Assembly: GCA_037042915.1 (NCBI GenBank) | Contig: CM073204.1 | Span: 744,001 to 808,000 of the forward strand | DNA: 64,000 nt | Source: Auricularia sp. M13 | Taxonomy: Eukaryota > Basidiomycota > Agaricomycetes > Auriculariales > Auriculariaceae | Direction: 5' to 3' | Shown: positions 47,483 through 55,664 of the stretch, piece by piece | Layout of the letters: each line of letters opens with the position of its first letter | Position numbering within the stretch: the first letter of the stretch is position 1 | Made by a program: the position numbers and the translations under genes | Notes under the pieces: generated by a model | Seen by the model: the letters and a program-made list of their open reading frames with translations, nothing else | What the model was told of the DNA's origin: nothing | Databases searched by the model: none

Positions 47483-50115
47483 TCAATCGAAGTTCTTGAG
47501 CAGCTGCTCGCCTTCGAGGTACTGCGTGGACAAGGGCAGATAGATGATGCGCTTCGCCTTGTAGTCCCACCACTCCGTCATGCCGCGCTTGATGTTGTGG
47601 AAGTCGCGATGCTTGCGACTGATCAGCCAGAACGTTGGGGCGTCGTCGTTTGCCTCATCCACGCTGAAGTACCACGCAGTGTAGTACGTCAGCGGGCGCG
47701 TCTTCTTGCTCTTGGGCTCTGAGATATACCAGGTCTTGGGTTCGACCTCGCGCCGCTCAGCCTCGCTCCGTCGAGCTACTTCGCCTTGTTCGGGTTCGTC
47801 GAAAAGGTCGCGAATGAGCGTGTCCTTGAGCTCAGAGACGGTCTTTGCCTGGACGGGGGGACTAGGGGGACCGTACATTTCGTTCATTTCCTCCTCGCAA
47901 GAGTCAGAATCTTCGTCGATGTCGAAGACTCTCGCCGGCCGTGGACGGTTCAGACGGGGCGGAGGCGGCGGCGCAGGCTGGGGTGGAGGCGGCGGCGGAT
48001 GCGGCGGCGCTGGAGCATGTACGGCTTGACCGGACTGTGCAGCAGACGGTTGGGATGCGGGCGGTAGCGGAGCAGGCTCGTCTTCGTCCTGCACACTATC
48101 ATCCACAGGCTTGGGCAACGATGTGACCTTAGGTGCTGGTTGCGGCAGGCTCGCGTCCAGACCGAGCAAGTTGACCATGCGAGCGACATGCTGCTCCGGC
48201 ACGACCAACTTCAACAAATTTCGCCAATGAGGCGCGGACATGCCTGGATTCTGACTGGCATCCGTCGTCGCCAGTCGCCGAAGAAAATAAGGACGGATCT
48301 TGAGCCAATGCAGCAAGGGTTTAGCGGTATTCAAGTTTCCGCTCTTGACTTCCTGGGGCCGCGCGGCACTGGCGAGGGGTACACCGCCCTTGCCCTTGCG
48401 TAAGTTAAAGCCGGGCTCCTTTGCGGCTTTCCAGGCGTTGACGAAATACGCTGCCAAGGGGACCTTGTGCAGCTGCAACTTGCCGATGTTCGGCGGCACA
48501 GGCAGCACGTCGGCGGTCATGAGGTCCAGCTGCCGCTCCCGCGATACATTCACGCGCCCGGAGACGTTATGAGCGGGCATGAATACCGTTGGGAACCAGT
48601 GCGGCCGCTCCGTGCTCTTGTAAGCCGAAATCCTGTCTGGCGCCACGAGCACAATGTTGTCCAGGCCAATTGTCGAGTTCTTCCCTTCAAGCAGCTTCAC
48701 AGTCGTTCCGCGGTTACGCTTCTTTGGCGGGGCATCCGCGCTGGAACCCGGGTCTTTGCAGTTCTGGTCAGTAACCTATCATGAGAAATAGCCAACAGAT
48801 ACATACCCTGTCTTTTGCGCTTGGACGACATGCCCGACCCTTTCGCGCCTGTCGATGGCCCGGCTGCTGACAGCTGCGGCGCTGGAGGCAGATGCCCTGC
48901 AAGATGCGCAGGCGGGGGAGGAAGATGCGCTGGCGGGGGAGGAAGTGGCGCTGGCGCTGGCGGCTTAGCCGGCCTCGGGTCACGGCTCGTCGAACTCGGA
49001 CCTGCAACGCCGCTCGACGAGCTTGCGACGGGTACAGGCGCGTTGTCCTGGAAGCCGACGTCCTCGGTGCCGTTCCAGACGGACACGGTGACGGCGACGT
49101 TTGATCCAGAGAAGGTCGTGATGTCGCTGACGGGCTGCGCCTCGACATAATGGTTGCGCTCGATGTCGTGTATATGAGCGCATTGCTGACTCCCGTACAT
49201 CCTGTACATGGCTCGTCGGATGACTCCCGCCCGCTGCTTCTCAAGGAGCTCGTTGAAGTGTGCTCGAGTGAAAGGCAGGAGCTGCCACACAGGAATGTCT
49301 CGCGATGCGTAGAACATGGCGAACTTGTCACTGGTGGTGAAGCAGCCCCGATAAGGCGCGACGTGCCGAGTAGCCTGATATATACGCGCCCGGCGAGCAA
49401 CCTCGTATGACGAGACGGTGGGAATGTATGCGTCCAATCCCGCCTCAAGGTCGCCCGTCTTCTTCTCCAACTCCATCCAGCCCCGTATCTCGTTCAGACA
49501 GCGCTGCCACTCTGCGAAGTTGACGTGACAGTCCCACTTCTTTAACGACTGTCGTCTCAGGCTGCTTGTGAGCTCAACGAACTTGTCATACCGCTCCGTT
49601 GGAATACGAGCCAAAGCAGTCCTGCGGCCTGGCTTCTCCACGGCTGCCCGCCAAAGGGGTGTCGTCTCCAGCTCCGTCGTTTCGATACGATTTAGAAGCA
49701 GCGTGGGCAACTTGAAGAGCTCGCTGCCTGCTGGTCGGAGGTGCTCGTCTTCGAGACGATACCAACCCAAGTCTCCGAGCATGTCGGTGTGCCGGAGATT
49801 CCACCAGGCGCGGCCAATTTGCAGCGGAACTTGTGAGCCCACCGGCTTGAGCAGCGGCACGAACGCCATGTGCAGGTTGTTCTCGTCGTGAATCTGCGGC
49901 AGTTGGCTTGCCTCGTAGAGACCGAACCGACCGTCGACGCAGCGCGTTGAGTCGACGACGGGGTAGTCTGGTATCTCGGGCACAACGTCTCGATTCGTCC
50001 GCACGATGTATCTGGCCTCCCGCAGGCTGGGCCAGGCGCAGAAATACGGCAGAGCGGTGAACGCGGGGTCCTCCCTGAACGAAGCCATCAGAGGCTCGTC
50101 TGCCAGTAGAAACAT
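47483..50115 (-). CDS. Element-borne large hypothetical protein P2
   Basis: Start ATG 50,115 (MFLLADEPLMASFRED). Exon 1 to 48,807, a 53-nt intron (48,754-48,806), exon 2 to the stop at 47,483-47,485; about 860 residues, frame intact. The N-terminal ~330 residues look folded (CAWPSLREARYIVRTNRD, WWNLRHTDMLGDLGWYRLED, VAPYRGCFTTSDKFAMFYAS). The middle is a proline-rich linker with repeated PPPPAHLPPPPAHL and a basic KRKRQ / PPKKRNR segment, a likely nuclear signal. A second folded part follows (residues ~470-640), then another poly-proline run, an acidic stretch (DIDEDSDSCEEEMNEMY) and a C-terminal part with WYISEPKSKKTRPLTYYTAW. No catalytic motif was recognised. Its upstream region holds four TGACGC/TGATGC-loop hairpins. 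Confidence 0.75.
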
Positions 50116-50469
50116 CTCGAGAACTCACGATTCATTCTCGTCGATGGTATTTTCCATCTGGACGTCGACAGCCTGTGCCTGCGCGTTCGGATTCGACGCT
50201 GGCTGGCTGCGAGGTCGTCAGCATCAGATCGAGACGGCATACTCGAAACACTCACGCATTGTCGACGTCCATGTCGACGTCTCGAGAATCCACGTTCATT
50301 TTCGTTTGCCTGAGCGACTTGTAAATAAAAATTGACATGGTTTCGGTCAAGATGGCTCACTGAAATACGAGTTCGAGAATATCTACTAGTGGATCTTTGG
50401 ATGATTTCTATACTACGTCTAATATACGACAGGCTGGATACTTGGGACGATTCTGAGTGGTGGGAGGGG

Positions 50470-50830
50470 GTGGAGAGAGACGGACGGTACAGGCGGTGAC
50501 TGTGCGATGCACGAACGAACGGGACGCTTGAGCGCTGATCGCGGCAAGCTCAACAGCCACGTTCACTGATGCGTGAGCGTGGTGCTAATTTATGTTCACT
50601 TGCGAGGGACAGACGGACTGGGGGTGCGCAGGCAGCGTGACTGTGTGATGCACGGACGAACTGGACGCTTGAGCGCTGATCGCGGCAAGCTCAACAGCCA
50701 CGTTCACTGATGCGTGAGCGTGGCGCTGATTTATGTGGAGTTGCGAGGGAGAGACGGACTGGGGTGCGCAGGCTGCAGTACAGGCGGCGATTGTCTGACG
50801 CTCAAAGACGCTGGTGTCACTGATGCGTGA
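50470..50830 (+). repeat. ~133-bp tandem repeat, about 2.3 units
   Basis: Units begin near gacggac..., include gacgcttgagcgctgatcgc, a TGATGC-loop hairpin, and ttgcgaggga. The second unit is at about 50,610-50,750, and the third is partial and diverged. It lies upstream of the minus-strand gene P2. Confidence 0.75.
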
Positions 50831-50895
50831 ACCAGGTCGATGGTGCAGGAGCTCCCAGTAGCGCGTCCAGCTACACGTTCGCTGACGCGCGAACG
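50557..50895 (-). promoter_or_regulatory. Hairpin cluster upstream of P2 (TGATGC/TGACGC loops)
   Basis: Four dyads: 50,557-50,582 (arms 10 bp, one mismatch, loop tgatgc), 50,697-50,724 (11 bp, one mismatch, tgatgc), 50,811-50,835 (imperfect, tgatgc) and 50,876-50,895 (cgttcgc / gcgaacg, 7 bp perfect, loop tgacgc). On the sense strand of P2 the loop reads GCATCA or GCGTCA. Confidence 0.75.
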
Positions 50896-51894
50896 GTCCA
50901 CTGGCACGATACTCTGCGTCGACTGACTCGTCTACGCAGCGAAGGAGAGCTTGGAGAGCGCCCGGCGGCAGCCGGCGGCTGACTCGGGCACTTTGAACTC
51001 CGCTCAGCCAAATCGGTCGTCTAAGTTGTCGAATGGCCTTGCCTCGACGAAGAGGCCGAGAATAAATTTATAAAATTTCGAAAAAAATAAGAAAACTACA
51101 ACAAGTTCAAATGAGCACACTGGAATAATATCTCATGAAATTTCCGCTGTGCCCTTCCTGTCTCACACTCCTGACTCAACCTCATGGCCTGAGATAGCAT
51201 TATTTTAACTGAGAAACCCTCAATTTAACTCTCAAAGGGGTCTTGTAGATTAGTTAAGTCATCTTGAGCCCTGCATTGGCTGAGCTTTCATTTCCAGAGT
51301 TCGCGTTCCCGAACGGGACACGTCACGTGACGCTGTTGACGGTGACGCAATGAGCAGTGAGACGCGACTGCGACCGCACGTTGAGGATCCTGGCCCGGAT
51401 ACTTGCCGCAATATGTTCGCAATAATATCTTAAATACAATCCGTCGGTCGTGGGCGCGGGACGGACGCGTCGCGAGCGACGGACGCGTCTCGCGCCCACG
51501 ACCGACGAAAAGGGTATTCAACCGCTGCTCTGGCTGCCGTTCGCGACCACCCTGAGCTGCCGCAACGGCGTCACTGGCTTATGCTAGGACCCTAGAGCTC
51601 CCTCAAGCCGCAGCGGCGAAGGTTGCTCCGGGGTATGCGGCCAGAGCAGAAGTTGAACACGCGGTTTAAAGTCCCGCGTTCGCGGCTTCTGCGCGCCGGG
51701 TTGCACGCACCACGTGACCTGCATTCCCGATATGGCAACGATTCCGTGCCTGCACCGGTCCGCAAAACACGCGCCGCACATGATGTGCTGGCGTTGCTCT
51801 TATCGATCCTCGATCTCTCCCTAATAACCCACGTCGCAGCGAGCACATAAGCCGTGCTTTTCCGCAGCCGATCTCGCGCACATCCGTCCTGCCC
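50896..51894. other. Intergenic region between P2 and the TET/JBP gene
   Basis: Includes an AT-rich part (51,060-51,100), a gtcacgtgac palindrome near 51,324 and the 17-bp inverted repeat. No gene was recognised. Confidence 0.5.
51442..51507. repeat. 17-bp perfect inverted repeat upstream of the TET/JBP gene
   Basis: cgtcggtcgtgggcgcg at 51,442-51,458 and its exact complement at 51,491-51,507. The 32-nt spacer carries two gacggacgcgtc-like units, so ACGCGT appears at 51,465-51,470 and 51,483-51,488. It lies ~390 bp upstream of the presumed start codon at 51,895. Confidence 0.8.
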
Positions 51895-53472
51895 ATGGCC
51901 GACACTCCAGGTGCGCAACTCATCGTTCTGGCCATTGCGACTCATCAACTCGTCGGTAGGACCATATCCCGAGAATGAGAGTATCCCGGTGGACTTCGCC
52001 GAGTTATTCCAGAGAATCGTGCAGCAGGCACAGCTCAGCGGTGGGGAAAACTGCGAGATCTCTTTGGCATTCAACGCGACGGTACGGAGGAAGCTCTATC
52101 GGACGACGATGCTGGACAGGTCACTGAGCAACCTGTGACTCCGGTACAAGCTGCTGGGACTCTCGCGGCTGGCGAATCAGCTGCTGAGCCGCTCGCGGAA
52201 ACTGGGACAAAAGCTAAAGGCCGCAAGCATAAGTCAGCATCGCCTGAACACTCACGCACTTGCTCTGACTTGCCACGAAGGAAATCCAGAGCACTAAATC
52301 CCGAGAAACTCGAGGCGAAGATGCTTACAAGCTGGCATCGTCTCAATAAGAAGATGCTAGAGACTGCGCTGAAGCCCGGGAATATACGTACGTACTGTTG
52401 AGAATACATGCCCTCACCAACTCCTCCGTACAGACCGCGTTCCCGAGCTCGACCTCGCCGCGCTCGTCGACAGGAATCAAGAGCGCAACAGCAAGCCTTA
52501 CCCCGCCTTCGAATCTGTGACGGCCAGGGTCAGCGATGAGCCTTTTGTCCTCGTGGACAAGAAAGACGTACCTGCTGTCATCGTTTTCCCGAACTGGTTA
52601 TCCAAAGCTAGTCATGTGCGTCCGCGCTGCTGCGGAAACTCCTACTCACGTGCGGAATAAACTCAGGACATCCTATTCAAGAGTCTCATGGACTTCGGGC
52701 GCAGTGTCGGTGTGAAAATTCGCGCTGGCGCAGATCAGAATGCGAGAGACGCGGAAGAATGCTATACTCGGCAGGAGCATCAAGACGAACTGCACGGCGT
52801 ATTCCAGTTGGTATCCATCTGGAGGGCCCTCGGTCGATCGGTGAGCTCAGATGATCAGCCTAGAGTGTGTGTGCTCACCGGGTGAAGGCGAACAATGGCC
52901 CTGCGGGTCCCGCTCGCGATCTCTTCAAGAAAACAGACAACCTCAACGCGGGGCTCGCGTTGCTTCGAGAGCTGCGGCTCGTGACCATGCGACTCATGGA
53001 CATGTTCCAGCTCATCGACCCCGAGCAGTACAACCTCTTCAACGATGCCTCGGAGAAGTTGAAAGCCATGTACCCCGCATATGCCGCGCTGGCCGCTGCC
53101 GACCCCTCCTTCCTCCACGGGAGAAGTCTCATCTACAATCGAGAGACCGGCGAACACACTGACCGCCGCGATATGAAGCTCGCATGGACGCCGATTCTTA
53201 CAGTGGGTAAATACCGCGAAGGCACGCTTCGTGTCGCGGGTTCGGACATTAACTATCTCCCCGGAACACTTGCGTTCATTAGAGGGGGCATCTTGAAGCA
53301 CTCCGTTCAATTCGCAGGCGGTCAGCGCATCGCGATTGCGCACTTCATGCACAAGAATGTCCTTGCGGAGGTCGGTGCAACGAAGGTCAAGCTTTTCACA
53401 TACAAAGAAATGGCGGGCTATAAGCCGCCCTTCGACGAAGGCAACGGTGACTGCGATGAACCCATGAATTAG
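51895..53472 (+). CDS. TET/JBP-like 2-oxoglutarate/Fe(II) dioxygenase
   Basis: TET/JBP enzymes oxidise the 5-methyl group of cytosine or thymine in DNA. The catalytic core is in the last exon (52,864-53,472): LIYNRETGEHTDRRD gives the iron-binding His-x-Asp, followed by WTPILTVGKYREGTLRV, LPGTLAFIRGGILKH with the distal His, and GQRIAIAHFMH with the Arg expected to hold 2-oxoglutarate. Upstream are helical blocks LLRELRLVTMRLMDMF and PFVLVDKKDVPAVIVFPNWL. Likely start ATG 51,895 (MADTPG); introns 52,388-52,433, 52,616-52,666 and about 52,811-52,863, with one or two more near 51,911-52,119 whose exact sites are ambiguous. A basic segment (KAKGRKHKSASPEHS) may direct it to the nucleus. The frames join without damage, so it appears functional. 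The gene lies inside the putative KDZ element, 2.2 kb from the transposase gene. Confidence 0.85.
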
Positions 53473-53656
53473 TTTCTGAATAGCGAATGTATTCAACTCA
53501 CACTGGCAAGCATATATGCACTCATATCTCACCTTACTAATTTTCGGGCACTCATTCATCATGAACAAATGAAAGCATTAAGATTGGCGGTTAAGAGGGT
53601 CAAGGACAGGCTCATCGAGATTACAAAGTGATTAAAATAAAGTAAGGGAAGGGTAT

Positions 53657-54649
53657 TCACGCCGAACGAGACTTCTTCGTCACCGGCTGGAGTTCCTGCT
53701 GCTCATCGACCTCGCCCTGCATGTCTCTCTTGCGCTTGTCCCTGCTCGACGGTGCCGCGGGTGCCTGCCTGGCACTGGCGACGTCGCGGCTCTTCGACGG
53801 GCCGGAAACGGGCACCGGGGTGGCGAACGGGTTAGGTTTGGGGCGGCCATTGCGGCTGGCCGAACCAGCCATTGGCCGCTGCATGATTGCCGTCCCGCTG
53901 GCGGCGCCACCGCGGAGGCCAGCGTTGGCGAGGGGAGTGGCAGCGGTGGCGGCGGCGGCGGCGGTGCTTCGCGGCACGGTGGCGGGGGCGACAGCGCGTT
54001 TGGTGCGTGGAGCGGGAGCGGTGGCGGTGGGCGCGTGAGCGGGAGCGCCGGTGGCGGCAGGGCTGGTGCATGGAGCGGCAGCGGCAGCGGTGCGGGCGGG
54101 AGCGGCAGCGGCGGCGGGATTGGTGCGTGGAGCAGCAGCGGCAGCGGTGTGGGCGCGAGCGGGAGCGGCGGCGGCGGTGTCGCCAGGTAGTATCTCCGGG
54201 ATTCGGGTTCGCGGTTGGAGGATAGGATCTGGCAGCTCGGATCCGCTGTACGGCCTGCGCACAAGCCGGAGCTGTACGACGATGGACATGCTGTCACAGT
54301 CATGGCCATCCCAGCCCATGTCCATATCGTCGCCTTCCTTCAGGTGCGCATAGCGGGGAATATCCTCACCGTAACTTGGGTGCACCTGCAACACCTCGAC
54401 GAACAAGTTTTTCTCCCAGTCGTTCAGGAGAGAGAGCACGGTGGGCGGCAGCTCGTCGTAGCTCAACCACCGGTTGAAGCGCGGCGTGTTCACGATGATC
54501 GTCTCGCCAGTCTGATTGACTTTAGTCTCGCGCAACATAAGAAAAGCGCGGCGGATAATACGCACCACCATCTGACAATAAAACTGCCTCTCGCCGTTGG
54601 GGCGGGTCGGTTTGTCCGGTAGAGAGTAGAGGGGAAGCTTGGGGGGCAT
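53657..54649 (-). CDS. Element-borne hypothetical protein P3 (Ala/Pro repeat region)
   Basis: Single open frame from ATG 54,649 (MPPKLPLYSLPDKPTRPNGE), 330 residues. The first ~165 residues look folded (QMVVRIIRRAFLMLRETKV, FNRWLSYDELPPTVLSLLND, MDMGWDGHDCDSMSIVVQLR). A low-complexity Ala/Pro/Thr tract follows, with repeated AAAAPART-type units (about 54,000-54,190), then a basic tail with KRKRDMQ and KKSRSA, likely nuclear. No known domain. It is convergent with the TET/JBP gene (185 bp between the stops). Two perfect TGACGC-loop hairpins (54,864 and 54,904) lie 215-280 bp upstream of its start and a third at 55,002. Confidence 0.7.
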   Translation of the reverse strand: MPPKLPLYSLPDKPTRPNGERQFYCQMVVRIIRRAFLMLRETKVNQTGETIIVNTPRFNRWLSYDELPPTVLSLLNDWEKNLFVEVLQVHPSYGEDIPRYAHLKEGDDMDMGWDGHDCDSMSIVVQLRLVRRPYSGSELPDPILQPRTRIPEILPGDTAAAAPARAHTAAAAAPRTNPAAAAAPARTAAAAAPCTSPAATGAPAHAPTATAPAPRTKRAVAPATVPRSTAAAAATAATPLANAGLRGGAASGTAIMQRPMAGSASRNGRPKPNPFATPVPVSGPSKSRDVASARQAPAAPSSRDKRKRDMQGEVDEQQELQPVTKKSRSA

Positions 54650-54863
54650 GGAAGGAGGATTAAAGAGCGGGGTAATGTCAAGTCTGTAACTGCGAGACCC
54701 AGACGTTTAAGTACGTCGCTGCGCGGTCCCACGAAATAGCACCTGATGCTCTTCAGGGAAGGGATCTTCCAATGCTCGAGCATATCTTCTGACTGTGGGC
54801 GCAACACTGATTTTGTCGGGGGGAATGGATGCGAGGAACGGGAATGAGATGTCCAGGGACGCC

Positions 54864-55059
54864 AAGGAGGGTATATTGACGCATATACCCTCCTTTGACC
54901 GCCCACGCTCACTGACGCGTGAGCGTGTATGCGGGTGGCCGTGCAGGTACGCCTAAGCGAAGAACCTGTCCCCATCATCTCGCCTATGAGGAGAACGCCG
55001 AGAGGCCGCTCACTGACGCGTGAGCGGCCTCGTCACAGGCCCGCAGTTAAGCGGGCCTG
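54864..55059 (-). promoter_or_regulatory. Perfect hairpins upstream of P3
   Basis: 54,864-54,895: aaggagggtatat / atataccctcctt, 13 bp perfect, loop tgacgc. 54,904-54,927: cacgctcac / gtgagcgtg, 9 bp perfect, loop tgacgc. 55,002-55,031: gaggccgctcac / gtgagcggcctc, 12 bp perfect, loop tgacgc. 55,036-55,059: caggcccgc / gcgggcctg, 9 bp perfect, with a different loop, agttaa. The arms of the first are unrelated to the others, yet the loop is the same. Confidence 0.85.
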
Positions 55060-55255
55060 GCCGTGCTGTCGGACGGACACTGACCCGTGGCGTCGACAGC
55101 AGCGGGCGGGCGATGAGTCTGAGTCGGAGTTCGAACGGACTTCGGTCTTTCAGCGGCCCTCCCCCTCCTCCGCACACCCACATCCCCGTCACGCACCCGC
55201 CTTCGCCCGCCACCCCGCCTTCCCCCTTCCCTCCTCCCTCCCTCCGCTCCGCCGG

Positions 55256-55638
55256 TGGCAACGCGTCAGTTGCCATCCAGAGCTCAGGTCGTTGGTGAGC
55301 GTGGACACGCGTCAGTGTCTGCGCTCTCTTCGGCCGTCCCTCCTGCCCCACTGAATACATCGTATAACCCCCTAGTGCCAGGCATACATTTTCTTTATAC
55401 TCTACCTTTGCCCATTCCCCTCCGTAGTAGTCAACGCGTCAGTTGTCTGCCCGGAGAATCGTCGAGCACGCGTCAGTGTCCGTACGCCCCACCATCCTCA
55501 AATTAAATAATAAAACCTTGCCCATTGCTCTCCATAGCAGCCATAATCTCTGATTAATAATTTCTCTGTGTCCATTCCCCTCAGTGGCAGTCAACGCGTC
55601 AGTTGTCTGCCCGGAGAATCGTCAAGCACGCGTCAGTG
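55256..55638 (+). promoter_or_regulatory. Paired hairpin modules upstream of the KDZ transposase (GCGTCA loops)
   Basis: Six copies of acgcgtca, at 55,261, 55,307, 55,434, 55,468, 55,594 and 55,628, arranged as three pairs. In each pair the first copy is flanked by caac/gttg (extended to tggcaac/gttgcca, 7 bp, at 55,256-55,275) and the second by cac/gtg (5 bp gacac/gtgtc at 55,304-55,319). The last pair ends ~27 bp before the KDZ start codon. About 85 bp is directly repeated (55,405-55,490 and 55,566-55,652), which explains the similarity of the last two pairs. Stems shorten toward the gene. Confidence 0.8.
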
Positions 55639-55664
55639 TTCGTACGTCCCAAATCCAGATCCTC

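Noticed and set aside
52841-52863. A 23-nt intron in the TET/JBP gene
   Set aside because: Too short for spliceosomal introns here (others are 46-59 nt). A donor at 52,811 gives a normal 53-nt intron with the same reading frame.
54864-55635. MCB (ACGCGT) sites as a full explanation of the hairpins
   Set aside because: The strongest hairpin (54,864, 13-bp arms) and the 50,876 hairpin have the TGACGC loop without ACGCGT, so pairing and loop, not only the MCB core, must be explained.
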